A DNA stretch of 22,088 nt from an uncultured Methylobacillus sp. (GTDB taxonomy: Bacteria > Pseudomonadota > Gammaproteobacteria > Burkholderiales > Methylophilaceae). Every line of letters starts with the position of its first letter. The stretch's first letter is position 1. The notes under the pieces are model-generated. The model was not told the DNA's origin and did not search any database. It was given only the letters and a program-made list of their open reading frames with translations. The translations under genes and the position numbers were made by a program. The DNA lies in the NCBI GenBank assembly GCA_946481235.1, contig CAMLME010000008.1, positions 1 to 22,088 on the forward strand, read 5' to 3'. Below, piece after piece: positions 8,701 through 16,622 of the stretch.

Positions 8701-8805
8701 CAGCTCCAGCGCAAATTCGGGCAAAGGCGTTTCTGCGGCGAAGGCCGTCAAAGGAATGCAACACTCCAGCAGCAGAAAAATCCAGCAGGCAAATGCTCTG
8801 AGCAT
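5785..8805 (-). CDS. Membrane sensor SBP-TM-PAS-GGDEF-EAL with C-terminal CZB-like zinc domain
   Basis: A 1006-residue dual-domain c-di-GMP enzyme. A signal peptide (1-24) leads a periplasmic solute-binding-protein family 3 domain (about 48-268), one TM helix (278-296), PAS (about 315-428), GGDEF (about 432-600) and EAL (about 615-865). The cyclase signature GGDEF (518-522) is intact, with the inhibitory site R509-xx-D512 five residues before it. The EAL site looks complete: E646, N704, E737, D768-D769, K789, E825. The C-terminus (about 890-990) resembles a CZB zinc-binding domain, with HxxCxxGRW (C922) and HxxxH (H949, H953). The usual first histidine is not obvious. The periplasmic part probably binds a small solute. 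The stop overlaps bioA by 4 nt. A leftward TATAAT lies upstream. Confidence 0.93.
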   Translation of the reverse strand: MLRAFACWIFLLLECCIPLTAFAAETPLPEFALELTANEKAWLKAHKVLRVGVDRDFAPYEWVDEKGRYQGMAADLLALVAPKLGVRMEIIKDQPWEAVLDMARQGQLDMISFAVKTPERERYLRFTQPISRVSVAIIAAQGAGYLGDLERLSGKRVSVVKGYFMEETLRRDYPQIRLVAVPSVALALKAVSAGQADAYVGDTASANYEITRSSLAGLKVAGVTPYFSEHRMAVVSSEPELVAILDKALESIPQAERDAIISRWYGLSVEPGISRKTIALYAGGGLALLLGILYWNWRLRREIGLRRSAEEKLSLAARVFSDAHEGISIMDASGAIVEVNPTFCEITGYSREDVIGKKPSMLLSDKHPPEFFAGIWTDLKSLGHWQGEVWNRKKNGELYAELLTISALRDERGNIMHYISLFSDITQTKLQQQTLELMAHYDVLTRLPNRTLFADRFTQAIAHCRREGTLLAVCYLDLDGFKQVNDRLGHEAGDRLLVEVAERIKASLREEDTVSRLGGDEFALLISDIHAIDQAEQAMDRIHASIARPYQIDDLSITIAASSGVTLYPLDDADLDTLLRHADQAMYQAKLDGRNRFRLFDLAQDQQIQSSRQLLGRLEEALVREEFCLYYQPKVNMKSGEVLGAEALIRWNHPERGLLPPAQFLPVIEGTSFESVLGTWVIEQALWQMHAWRGEGLDIQVSVNISPRFLQWKNFFRQLETALTPYPDIPAGHLELEILESSVLGDLSAISDVIRACREALGVSIALDDFGTGYSSLAHLRHLPASTIKIDQSFVRDMIDDPDDYAIVEGVVGLANAFRREVVAEGVETREHGLMLLIMGCTVAQGYGVARPMPAEQLVQWVKDYRPFQEWAVYGQSPLSAAHALALLKKIEGSQWMKRMEDCLQSEEAATPNWPIMHHQKCHTGRWIAYADREGMFDHALLRQFEQAHEHMHSIGSRLMELYRAGEADQARAGIPQLRQAHHALELLLERMNGRAVDLYPAMESE

Positions 8806-8834
8806 TGAAGAACGCCGAGTATGACGGAGCCCCG

Positions 8835-8865
8835 ATTATACTGAAGCCCACCTCCGTATTGCCAA
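8835..8865 (-). promoter_or_regulatory. Candidate promoter of the SBP-GGDEF-EAL / bioA transcript
   Basis: On the minus strand a perfect TATAAT (8840-8835) is preceded by TTGGCA (8865-8860). The spacer is 19 nt, longer than ideal, so the -35 assignment is uncertain. The predicted transcript would carry the signalling gene and bioA together. Confidence 0.45.
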
Positions 8866-8920
8866 TATTTCCCCAGCTCGCCGCAGCTCGGCCGACGCCC
8901 GCAAGCGGCCAAAGAATCGA

Positions 8921-8952
8921 TTGCAAGCAAGGACTTATTTCACTACAGTGAA
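8921..8952 (+). promoter_or_regulatory. Candidate promoter of the histidine kinase operon with inverted repeat over the -10
   Basis: TTGCAA (8921-8926) and TACAGT (8944-8949) are 17 nt apart. An inverted repeat, TTCAC (8939-8943) and GTGAA (8948-8952), overlaps the -10 box and could be an operator. The predicted leader before the ATG at 8970 would be short, about 15 nt, and it lacks a ribosome-binding site. Confidence 0.5.
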
Positions 8953-8969
8953 GCGTCGCCTGCTAAAAA

Positions 8970-11900
8970 ATGTGGCCTATGGTTCCCATAAAAAGATCAG
9001 GTTCGCCCAGCCTTTCCATCACCCTCGCCCGTTTACTCAAATTAACGGCTTTAGCAGTCGTTTATTATTTTATAGCGCGCTGGAGCCTGCAGCTCTTCAC
9101 ACTCGAAGGTACGCATGCCTCGCCGATCTGGCCTCCATCCGGCATTGCGCTGGCAGCCATGCTGTTGCTGGGCCACAGGATTTGGCCGGCCATCCTGGTG
9201 GGAGCCTTTACCGCCAACCTGTTCACATTTACCGCCCAGCATGAAATTACCCTGCCCGCCGCCGGCCTTTTCCTGGTGATCGCTACCGGCAATACGCTGG
9301 AGGCGCTGGCCGGATTTCATCTCGCGCGCAAGCTGGGAATCGCTCAGCACCCTTTGACGCAACCGCTGCATATTTTCAAATTCACGATGGTAGCCTTGTC
9401 CGTCTGCACCATCAGCGCAAGCGCGGGCACGGCCAGCCTGGTGTTAGGCGGGCTTTCCCCGGATGCCTCCGTATGGTCGATATGGCTTAATTGGTGGCTG
9501 GGCGATGTCGGCGGTATCCTGGTTTTTCTGCCGGCCATCATCATCTGGCTCGAAAAAGATCGCTCGTCACTCCCCTCCGAACTCGGTGCCCTTGCACGAT
9601 GGGTTGCTATGCTGGCGGGCTTCGCCGCGCTGAGCCTGCTGATTTTCAACGGCACATTTTCAGCGGGGAACCTCCATCGGCCGCTGCTTTACCTGTGCAT
9701 CCCTTATCTGGCATGGATCGCATACAGATGCGGTCGGCATGGCGTTTCGGTGGCGATCATGCTGTTCTCCACCATTGCCGTATGGGCGACAACGCAGGGC
9801 CTTGGCCCCTTCGTTACGGGCGAGTTCAACAGCTCGCTGCTATCCCTGGTCGGCTTCGTCGTACTCTTCAGTGTTACCGGCCTGTTGTTGGCAGCGGACG
9901 CCACCCAACACACCGAATCTGGCAAGGCTCCCGATACGGTGCATGAAATCGGCATTCATTGGCTTACCCTCATGCTCGCGCTGGGGCTGACCATTTTTGC
10001 GTGGCATATGACTTCCAGCGATACCGAGAAATCGGCGCAGATCCGCTTTGCTTCCGCCGCCAAGGAAATCAACGTCAGAACGCTGGAGCATATCACCCAC
10101 CTGGAAGAACTCCTGCGCAGCAGCGCGGCGGTGTTTGCCGCTTCGGAAGAGGTGACGCGCGACGAGTGGCGGACATACATGAAACAGCTCGAGGTCGAGA
10201 AGCGAGTGCCGCGCATTCAGTCCATTGCCTTTGAGGCCTGGGTTCCCGCACCGGAAAAAAAATCCCATGTTGCCAATGTCCGGGCGGAAGGCTATGCGAA
10301 CTACGACATCTGGCCGGCCGGCAACCGCGAGGCTTACCTGCCCATCACCTATATCGAGCCCTTCAGCGCAAAGAACCTGCATGCCCTCGGATTCGACGTA
10401 TATTCCGACGCCACGCGTCGCGAGGCTATCGTTTCCGCCATTGACACAGGAAAAACGGCCATTACGGGAAAAATGCAGCTGGTGCAGGACACGGCGAGCG
10501 AGGGCTTCTCTTTCATCATCTTCGTACCGATTTATCGTCACGGCGCGCCAGTCGCCACCGTGGCCGAGCGGCAGTCGGGCATGTACGGAATGGTCAGCAG
10601 CGGCTTCCGCATGCATGAACTGATGGAAGGCGTACTCGGCAAGAGTCCAATGATAGGGATGGAAGTTTTCGACGGCCTGACGACAGATGAATCATCGCTC
10701 ATGTATGCCAGCCCAGCGCTTGCACGATTGCCTGTCGGCAGCCTGCCGCTGACCAATGTGGCACCCCTGAAACTCGGTGATCGTGCCTGGACGCTGCGCG
10801 CAACTTCGCTTCCCGCCTTCACCGCCACGATAGATCGCCAGAAAGCGCAGATTGTCCTGATCGCCGGCTTCCTGATCAGCTTGCTGCTGTTTATCGTGGT
10901 GCGCGCCCTGGCGGTAACGCGCGAAAACGCACTGGCACTGGCTACCCATATGACGGACGCATTGCGCGATTCCGAATCCAGGCTGCGCATGCTGAACGCC
11001 CGAATGGAGCTGGCCACCGAAGCAGGCGGCATTGGCGTCTGGGATTGGGACATACAGGCGGACACGCTGACTTGGGACGATCGGATGTACCAGATCTACC
11101 ATCTGCCACCCGGCAATACGGAGAAGGATAATTATCAAATGTGGCACAAGCGGGTGCATCCGGAGGATGTCGCCTGGCTCGACCACGAACTCGCCGAAAC
11201 CGTCGCCGGCAGAAAACTGTACGCACCGGAATTCAGGATCGTTCTGGACGACGGCAGCATACGCAGGATCAAGGCCAACGCGCAGGTCGTGCGCGACGCC
11301 GCCGGACGGCCGCGCCACATGGTCGGCATCAATCTCGACGTCACCGAGCTGCGCCAGGCCGAGGAATCGCTGCGAGCGAGCGAGGAAAGGTTTCGCAGCA
11401 TTTTCGAGCATGCGCCCATCGGCATGGCGATGTTTTCCACCGATGGCCGCTGGCTTAGCGTTAACAACGCTGCGTGCGACATCCTCGGCTACGACAGGAG
11501 CGAGCTGGAGCGCATGACCTTCCAGGAAGTCACCTTTCCAGACGACCTGGAAGACAACCTGGCAAATGTAGAGTTGCTGCTGGAAGGCAGGATACATTCC
11601 TATCAGCTGGAAAAACGTTATATGCGCAAGGATAAGCGGCTGGTCTGGGTGCTGATCACGGTGACCCTGCTGCACGACGGAGCCGGCAAGCCGCTCTATT
11701 TCATCGCGCAGATGATGAACATCATGGATCGCAAGCAGAAGGAATACGCGACCGCCGCCGCGCTGGCGGAAAAGGAAGTCCTGCTGAAAGAGGTCTATCA
11801 CCGCGTCAAGAACAACCTGCAAGTCATTACCAGCCTGTTGAACCTGCAAATGCGCACCTTGCCGGAAGGGATGGCACGCACCGCGCTGAAGGAGTCGTCG

Positions 11901-12431
11901 GAGCGCGTGCGGGCAATGTCGCTGGTGCATGAGAAGCTCTACCAGTCCAGCGACCTCTCCTCCATCGCGCTTGATGGTTATATCGAGGACATGTCCCACC
12001 AGCTTGGGGCATTCGCCGCCGCCATCGAACGCGGCATCGAGCTCATCACCGACGTCGAACCCATCGAAATCGGGCTCGAACTCGCCGTTCCGCTTGGCCT
12101 GATATTGAACGAACTGGTTTCCAACAGCCTCAAGCACGGGTTCCCGGATGGCCGATCCGGCCAGATTCGCATCAGTCTCGCCCGCATCGCGCCAGATCGG
12201 GATACCGTCAGGCTGAAAGTGGAGGACAATGGAATCGGGCTACCGGCTGACCTCGACATTCAGGCCTCGCCTTCGCTCGGGTTAAAGCTGGTCACTTCGC
12301 TGACGGCGCAGATCGACGGCAAATTCGAGATCGAATCGCGCGATGGCACCTGCGCCAGCCTGGTTTTCCGGATACACGGCCTCGTGCGTCCGCCCACCGC
12401 CACAAACGCCTACCTGGAAAGGAGCCAGTAA
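8970..12431 (+). CDS. Hybrid-input sensor histidine kinase: MASE1-CHASE-PAS-PAS-HisKA_2-HATPase
   Basis: A 1153-residue membrane kinase. The N-terminal MASE1 domain (about 22-310) has several TM helices and the SPIWPPSGIALAAMLL signature. A further TM helix (about 329-346) leads into a periplasmic CHASE domain (about 370-560; RVPRIQSIAFEAWV, FDVYSD, GFSFIIFVPIY), and a TM helix at 626-646 returns to the cytosol. Two PAS domains follow (about 675-797 and 803-923). The kinase core is of the HisKA_2/HWE-related type: EVYHRVKNNLQVI with phospho-acceptor H944, then the ATPase N-box NELVSNSLKHGF (N1047, N1052) and DNGIGLP (D1086). CHASE domains typically bind small extracellular ligands. The stop overlaps the next gene (TAATG), a response regulator, so the two form a likely two-component pair. 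No ribosome-binding site precedes the first ATG. Confidence 0.93.
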   Translation: MWPMVPIKRSGSPSLSITLARLLKLTALAVVYYFIARWSLQLFTLEGTHASPIWPPSGIALAAMLLLGHRIWPAILVGAFTANLFTFTAQHEITLPAAGLFLVIATGNTLEALAGFHLARKLGIAQHPLTQPLHIFKFTMVALSVCTISASAGTASLVLGGLSPDASVWSIWLNWWLGDVGGILVFLPAIIIWLEKDRSSLPSELGALARWVAMLAGFAALSLLIFNGTFSAGNLHRPLLYLCIPYLAWIAYRCGRHGVSVAIMLFSTIAVWATTQGLGPFVTGEFNSSLLSLVGFVVLFSVTGLLLAADATQHTESGKAPDTVHEIGIHWLTLMLALGLTIFAWHMTSSDTEKSAQIRFASAAKEINVRTLEHITHLEELLRSSAAVFAASEEVTRDEWRTYMKQLEVEKRVPRIQSIAFEAWVPAPEKKSHVANVRAEGYANYDIWPAGNREAYLPITYIEPFSAKNLHALGFDVYSDATRREAIVSAIDTGKTAITGKMQLVQDTASEGFSFIIFVPIYRHGAPVATVAERQSGMYGMVSSGFRMHELMEGVLGKSPMIGMEVFDGLTTDESSLMYASPALARLPVGSLPLTNVAPLKLGDRAWTLRATSLPAFTATIDRQKAQIVLIAGFLISLLLFIVVRALAVTRENALALATHMTDALRDSESRLRMLNARMELATEAGGIGVWDWDIQADTLTWDDRMYQIYHLPPGNTEKDNYQMWHKRVHPEDVAWLDHELAETVAGRKLYAPEFRIVLDDGSIRRIKANAQVVRDAAGRPRHMVGINLDVTELRQAEESLRASEERFRSIFEHAPIGMAMFSTDGRWLSVNNAACDILGYDRSELERMTFQEVTFPDDLEDNLANVELLLEGRIHSYQLEKRYMRKDKRLVWVLITVTLLHDGAGKPLYFIAQMMNIMDRKQKEYATAAALAEKEVLLKEVYHRVKNNLQVITSLLNLQMRTLPEGMARTALKESSERVRAMSLVHEKLYQSSDLSSIALDGYIEDMSHQLGAFAAAIERGIELITDVEPIEIGLELAVPLGLILNELVSNSLKHGFPDGRSGQIRISLARIAPDRDTVRLKVEDNGIGLPADLDIQASPSLGLKLVTSLTAQIDGKFEIESRDGTCASLVFRIHGLVRPPTATNAYLERSQ

Positions 12432-14884
12432 TGCAGTCGGCAAACATCCTGATCGTCGAGGACGAATCCATCGTCGCCCTGGACCTCTCCGGGCAGCTAC
12501 AGGAAATGGGCTACCGGATCTGCGGGATTGCGGATAACGGCAAGGATGCGATTGCCCAGATCGAGCAGCACCATCCCACCCTGGTGCTCATGGATATCAT
12601 CATCAAAGGCGAAATGGACGGCATTGAAACCGCGCGGCACATCAGCCACCGCTACCAGACGCCCATCATTTTTCTCACCGCCTACAGCGATCCGCATACC
12701 GTGGAACGTGCCGCGCACACCGCTCCCTACGGCTACCTGACCAAGCCTTTCCAGGCCAATGAATTGCGCGCAGCCATCGAAGTTGCGCTGTACAAGGCCG
12801 GACTGGAAAAGCGTCTGCGGGAGTCCGAGCGCTGGTTCGCCACCACGTTGCGCTGTGTCGCCGATGGCGTGATTGCGACAAACAAGGAGGGCCTGGTCCA
12901 GTTCCTCAACCCCCCGGCGGAAGAGGCGCTTGGCTGGAGCTTGGCGGATGCCAAGGGACGACCGGTCGAAGACATCATGAACCTGCGCAACGCGCGGACC
13001 GGCATGCGCGAAGAAAGCCCGATTTCGCGCGCCTTGCAAAGCGATGGCGTAGTCGGCCTAGAATTCGGCACCATCCTGGCTGCGCGCAACGGGCAGCAAC
13101 GTCCCATCGATGATTCCGCAGCGCCCATACGCGGCGCGGACGGCCGCGTCATGGGCGCCGTCATGGCATTTCGCGATGTCAGCGACCGCCTGGCCGTGGA
13201 ACAATCCCTGCGGCGCAGCGAAGAGCACTTCCGCAAGGCCTTCGATTTTGCGCCGTCCGGCATGGCATTGATTGGTCTGGACGGGGCATTTCTGCAGATG
13301 AACGCGGCCCTTTGCAAGCTTCTTGGCTATGACCAGGCGGAGCTTGCGGCGATGTACCAGACCGATCTGACGCATCCGGCGGACCGGAAGATCGAGCAGG
13401 GGCGGCTCGCCGAACTGCTGTCCGGCAACGTTACGACGGTTCAGTTCGAGAAGCGCTACCTGCCGAAAAACGGCGCCGACCTGTGGACACTGGTGAGTGT
13501 CTCGCTGCTGTCGCAGGGCGAGGCGCCGATGTGCTATCTCTACCAGATCCACGACCTGACCGAGCGCAAGAATTCGGAATACCAGCTTTCGCGCATGGCG
13601 CATTTCGATACGCTGACCGGCCTGGCGAACCGCTCGCGGCTGCTGGACGAAGCGAATGACCATATCCTGATTGCCAAACGGCAAAATACCGGGCTGGCAA
13701 TTGTTTTTCTGGATCTCGATCATTTCAAGGAAGTCAACGACAGCCTCGGACATGAGGCCGGCGATTTGCTGTTGCAGGAAGTCGGCTCCCGGCTGAAGAC
13801 AGCGGTGCGCGAAACAGACTGTGTGTCGCGCTTCGGCGGCGATGAATTCGTGCTGCTGCTGCCCAACATCCAGACGCCGGAAGATGTATCGCATGTGGTC
13901 AACAAGATACTGGATGATTTCAGACGCCCCGTCATGCTCGAAGGGCAATCCGTCGTTATCGGCACCAGTATGGGCGTCAGCCTGTACCCGGAAGACGGCC
14001 AGGATGCCAAGACCTTGCTGCGATGCGCCGATAGCGCACTCTACCAGGCCAAGGCGGAGGGCCGGAACAATGTGCAGTTCTACCGCGCCGAGCTGACCGC
14101 ACGCATCGAGCAGCGCTTCAAACTGGAAAAAGAGTTGCGCCATGGTATCGAGCACGGCGAGTTCGAGTTGTATTACCAGCCCATCATCGCCTTGAACGAC
14201 AACAAGGATATCTGTGCGGAGGCGCTGATCCGCTGGCACCATCCCGAGCGCGGCCTGCTGCAGCCGGACGTGTTCATTCCCTTCGCCGAAGAAACCGGAC
14301 TCATCGTGCCGATAGGCGAATGGGTGATGAACACCGCCTGCGCCGAAGCGGCGCGCTGGCAGCAGGCGGGCAAGCTCATCCCGGTTTCGATCAACATCAG
14401 CGCGCGGCAATTCAAGACCGGCAATCTGGTCGAAAAACTGACAGCAGCGCTCGCCGCAAGCGGACTCTCCCCTTCCCTGCTCTGCCTGGAAATCACCGAG
14501 CAATTCCTGCTGCACGATACCGAGCACAACATCGATTTGATTGCAAAATTGAAAGCAATGGGATTGAAGGTCGCCATCGACGATTTCGGCATCGGTTATT
14601 CGTCGCTCAGCTACTTCAAGCGCTTCGGCCCAGCGCAGATCAAGATCGACCGCTCCTTCATCAGCGGCGTGATCGATGATGCGGAGGATGCCGCCATCGT
14701 GAGGGCCATCATCGCCATGGCAAAAAGCCTGAATGTACAACTGGTCGCGGAAGGTGTGGAGACTGTAGAACAGCTGGCTTTTGTCAGCGAGGAAGGCTGC
14801 GACAAGGCGCAGGGATTTCTTTATGCCTCGCCGATGCCTGCCGAGGACTTCCGCCGCACCTGGGTAGAGGCCGCACCTGCCTGA
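12431..14884 (+). CDS. Response regulator REC-PAS-PAS-GGDEF-EAL
   Basis: An 817-residue cytosolic c-di-GMP enzyme controlled by phosphorylation. The receiver domain (1-120) has the acidic pair E10-D11, phospho-acceptor D55, T83 and K105. PAS domains follow at about 128-255 and 260-380, then GGDEF (about 385-552) and EAL (about 565-810). The GGDEF signature is at 469-473, with inhibitory site R460-xx-D463. EAL catalytic residues look intact: E597, N655, E687, D717-D718, K738, E774, Q794. It could therefore make and break c-di-GMP, with phosphorylation and PAS input setting the balance; that balance is inference. A GGAG ribosome-binding site lies 6 nt before the ATG, inside the kinase gene, and the 1-nt overlap implies coupling. 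The receiver style (MDIIIKGEMDGIETA) fits partners of HisKA_2 kinases. Confidence 0.95.
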   Translation: MQSANILIVEDESIVALDLSGQLQEMGYRICGIADNGKDAIAQIEQHHPTLVLMDIIIKGEMDGIETARHISHRYQTPIIFLTAYSDPHTVERAAHTAPYGYLTKPFQANELRAAIEVALYKAGLEKRLRESERWFATTLRCVADGVIATNKEGLVQFLNPPAEEALGWSLADAKGRPVEDIMNLRNARTGMREESPISRALQSDGVVGLEFGTILAARNGQQRPIDDSAAPIRGADGRVMGAVMAFRDVSDRLAVEQSLRRSEEHFRKAFDFAPSGMALIGLDGAFLQMNAALCKLLGYDQAELAAMYQTDLTHPADRKIEQGRLAELLSGNVTTVQFEKRYLPKNGADLWTLVSVSLLSQGEAPMCYLYQIHDLTERKNSEYQLSRMAHFDTLTGLANRSRLLDEANDHILIAKRQNTGLAIVFLDLDHFKEVNDSLGHEAGDLLLQEVGSRLKTAVRETDCVSRFGGDEFVLLLPNIQTPEDVSHVVNKILDDFRRPVMLEGQSVVIGTSMGVSLYPEDGQDAKTLLRCADSALYQAKAEGRNNVQFYRAELTARIEQRFKLEKELRHGIEHGEFELYYQPIIALNDNKDICAEALIRWHHPERGLLQPDVFIPFAEETGLIVPIGEWVMNTACAEAARWQQAGKLIPVSINISARQFKTGNLVEKLTAALAASGLSPSLLCLEITEQFLLHDTEHNIDLIAKLKAMGLKVAIDDFGIGYSSLSYFKRFGPAQIKIDRSFISGVIDDAEDAAIVRAIIAMAKSLNVQLVAEGVETVEQLAFVSEEGCDKAQGFLYASPMPAEDFRRTWVEAAPA

Positions 14885-14885
14885 C

Positions 14886-14901
14886 GCCTGCTCAGCCAGG
14901 C
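14886..14901. terminator. Short hairpin between convergent genes
   Basis: GCCTG (14886-14890) pairs with CAGGC (14897-14901) in the 18-nt gap between the response regulator stop and the stop of the convergent membrane-protein gene. There is no T-tract on either side, so it is at best a weak bidirectional terminator. Confidence 0.25.
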
Positions 14902-14902
14902 A

Positions 14903-15853
14903 TCAGGCTTCGTTGGGGATATATCCCGTCAATGCGCATTGCGAATGCCGCGCGATGGCAAGTTTCTTTTCCGCATGCGGCGAGCGAGGCAGCAAGGCAC
15001 GTCCCAGTTCATTGCCGTAGTTGTCGCGCTGCACCAGTTCATCGGTTTCAAAATCGAAATCCAGATACGGCGTTTCGCTCCACTTTTCCGTAAACAGGAT
15101 ATTGAACGGCGTATAGAGGCCGCGCTCCGGGCTGCTGGAATGCAGCGCAAACACGTATTCCGGCACCGCGTTGACCTCGAACCCGTCGTGGCAGTATTGC
15201 ACCCAGACGTAATCGCCAACAATCACCAGCTTCCAGAAAGGCCGATGGTCGTAGAACTTGAGGGTGACCTTCTTGCCGGCGCGGCGCAATTCCTTCAGGT
15301 AGGCAATGCTTTCGTGGATCTCGTCCAGCAGGTGGCCATAATAGTCGCGCTCATCCGACAATGAATCGGCGCGCATGCGGGCGCCATCGCTCATCGGGTT
15401 GAGCAGCATCACGCGAATTTCACGCGCATCCTGCAGCACCTGCCGGAACTGGCTGTCCTTATGTGCGAACGTGTCGTAACCGGTCACGGTCATGACGCAG
15501 GCCATGCCGGACGCCGGCACCTTCTTCATCAACAACCGCTCGCGCCACCGCGTCATCCAGTCAGCCTTGTGGCTCGCATGAACCAGCGAAGCCAGCTTGG
15601 CGCTGTCGACGAAATCCCGGTTCTGCAATGTGCTCTTGATCGAGATGAACACTGCCACCAGCACCGCAGCCAGACACACCTCCGTCAGGAACAGCAGGTC
15701 GGGATTGGCCGATATCGTCGGCCACCAGCGGTAGATAAAAAAGTGAATGCCCGAAGGCAATGAAAAAGCGATCGCGACTGCGGCCACCAGCAACATGGCA
15801 TGCGTCACGATTTCGCTCATGGATGGAATTTGACGAGTTTTATGCGGATGCAT
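14903..15853 (-). CDS. Two-TM membrane protein with cytosolic domain of uncertain (possibly PLD-like) type
   Basis: A 316-residue protein from the ATG at 15853, chosen because a GGGGGA ribosome-binding site lies 5 nt upstream. An earlier in-frame ATG at 15883, also behind a G-rich site, would add 10 residues. Two TM helices lie near residues 13-38 and 50-73. A soluble domain of about 240 residues follows, with REIRVMLLNPMSDGARMRADSL, VTLKFYDHRPFWKLVIVGDYVWVQYCHDG and VPEYVFAL. The 'I.V.LLNP' start and the 'vGDyvwvq' strand recall phospholipase-D-like domains found in bacterial membrane or signalling proteins. No clear HxK catalytic motif is seen, so enzymatic activity is doubtful. It converges with the signalling operon. 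Role unknown. Confidence 0.8.
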   Translation of the reverse strand: MHPHKTRQIPSMSEIVTHAMLLVAAVAIAFSLPSGIHFFIYRWWPTISANPDLLFLTEVCLAAVLVAVFISIKSTLQNRDFVDSAKLASLVHASHKADWMTRWRERLLMKKVPASGMACVMTVTGYDTFAHKDSQFRQVLQDAREIRVMLLNPMSDGARMRADSLSDERDYYGHLLDEIHESIAYLKELRRAGKKVTLKFYDHRPFWKLVIVGDYVWVQYCHDGFEVNAVPEYVFALHSSSPERGLYTPFNILFTEKWSETPYLDFDFETDELVQRDNYGNELGRALLPRSPHAEKKLAIARHSQCALTGYIPNEA

Positions 15854-16042
15854 TCCGTTCCCCCTTCCAAAAAGGAAAAGCATCACGCTCCCCCGCCGCC
15901 AGGCAGGGATAGCGCACCTCTCACTTGCTAACGATTAATTCCTTCGATTTGCCAAACGCATTACCGTTCCCTGATCCGCCAAAGGCGATCACGCGTCCTC
16001 GGCACAGCCGCTTGCGTTCAGGCATGTTCCCTTATGGCCGGT

Positions 16043-16489
16043 TCATTTCGTGCCGTCCATGACCCGCTCGGTTTGCAGGATGATTTCGGCGGCGGTCGCG
16101 CTGTCGTAGATTAAGCCGCCATTCTTGGCAGTCACCCGCATACGTGTCGTATTCGTGGTAAGCGGCTCGAATTGAATCTGTATCGTGCGGCCGGACGCCG
16201 CGGCGTTGAGTATTTCGACATTGTCCTGCTTGGCCGTGGATACAAGCGTGATATCCATGCGCTCCAGCGCGGTCAACGCGGCGCGCTTGACCTTGCTGAT
16301 GGGCGCGGTGAATGTACGGTAGGTGATGCCGTTTATGGTATGCGTTACCGCAGTCGAGCCGCCTACGCCGAGAGCAGTCAGCCCCAGCGGCATGCAGCCA
16401 ACCATGGCTCCCGCTATCAATATGCTACCCAAACCGGACAATGCCACGCGCAACATAGGGGTTTGCCTTTTTCGTGATTTACTAAACAT
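16043..16489 (-). CDS. DUF3568-like small lipoprotein
   Basis: A 148-residue probable lipoprotein. A hydrophobic signal (about 13-30) ends in AGAMVGC, a plausible lipobox with Cys32, although Met at -3 is unusual. The rest is a small alpha/beta domain with NGITYRTFTAPISKVKRAALTALERMDI and RTIQIQFEPLTTNTTRMRVTAKNG. This pattern resembles DUF3568 family proteins, which have no known function. The second ATG (16456) may be the true start, because the signal sequence begins there; neither start has a strong ribosome-binding site. It is probably attached to a membrane facing the periplasm. It lies downstream of an AT-rich region holding inverted repeats. Confidence 0.8.
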   Translation of the reverse strand: MFSKSRKRQTPMLRVALSGLGSILIAGAMVGCMPLGLTALGVGGSTAVTHTINGITYRTFTAPISKVKRAALTALERMDITLVSTAKQDNVEILNAAASGRTIQIQFEPLTTNTTRMRVTAKNGGLIYDSATAAEIILQTERVMDGTK

Positions 16490-16508
16490 CTACAAGAATC
16501 GTGCCATT

Positions 16509-16578
16509 GAAAATTTCAATTAATATTCAATGAGTTAATATTTAATTTTCATCGACATGATGTCGCGCAAAGGCGACA
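16509..16578. promoter_or_regulatory. AT-rich intergenic region with two inverted repeats
   Basis: Between the lipoprotein start and the acyltransferase stop there is a perfect 6-bp hairpin, TGTCGC (16561-16566) with GCGACA (16573-16578), loop GCAAAG. Next to it is a longer imperfect AT-rich inverted repeat, GAAAATT ... AATATT with AATATTTAATTTTC (about 16509-16552). The first could end the acyltransferase transcript, but no T-tract follows directly. The second is where the lipoprotein promoter should be. No clean -35/-10 pair was identified. Confidence 0.35.
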
Positions 16579-16622
16579 TAAACATTTGACAATTAATCAA
16601 CCCAATGATTCCTATAGGTAAA

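Noticed and set aside
10692..14740. Long antisense frames opposite the kinase (10692-12137) and the response regulator (13058-14740).
   Set aside because: Sense strand encodes complete, motif-rich proteins; the antisense translations resemble no family.
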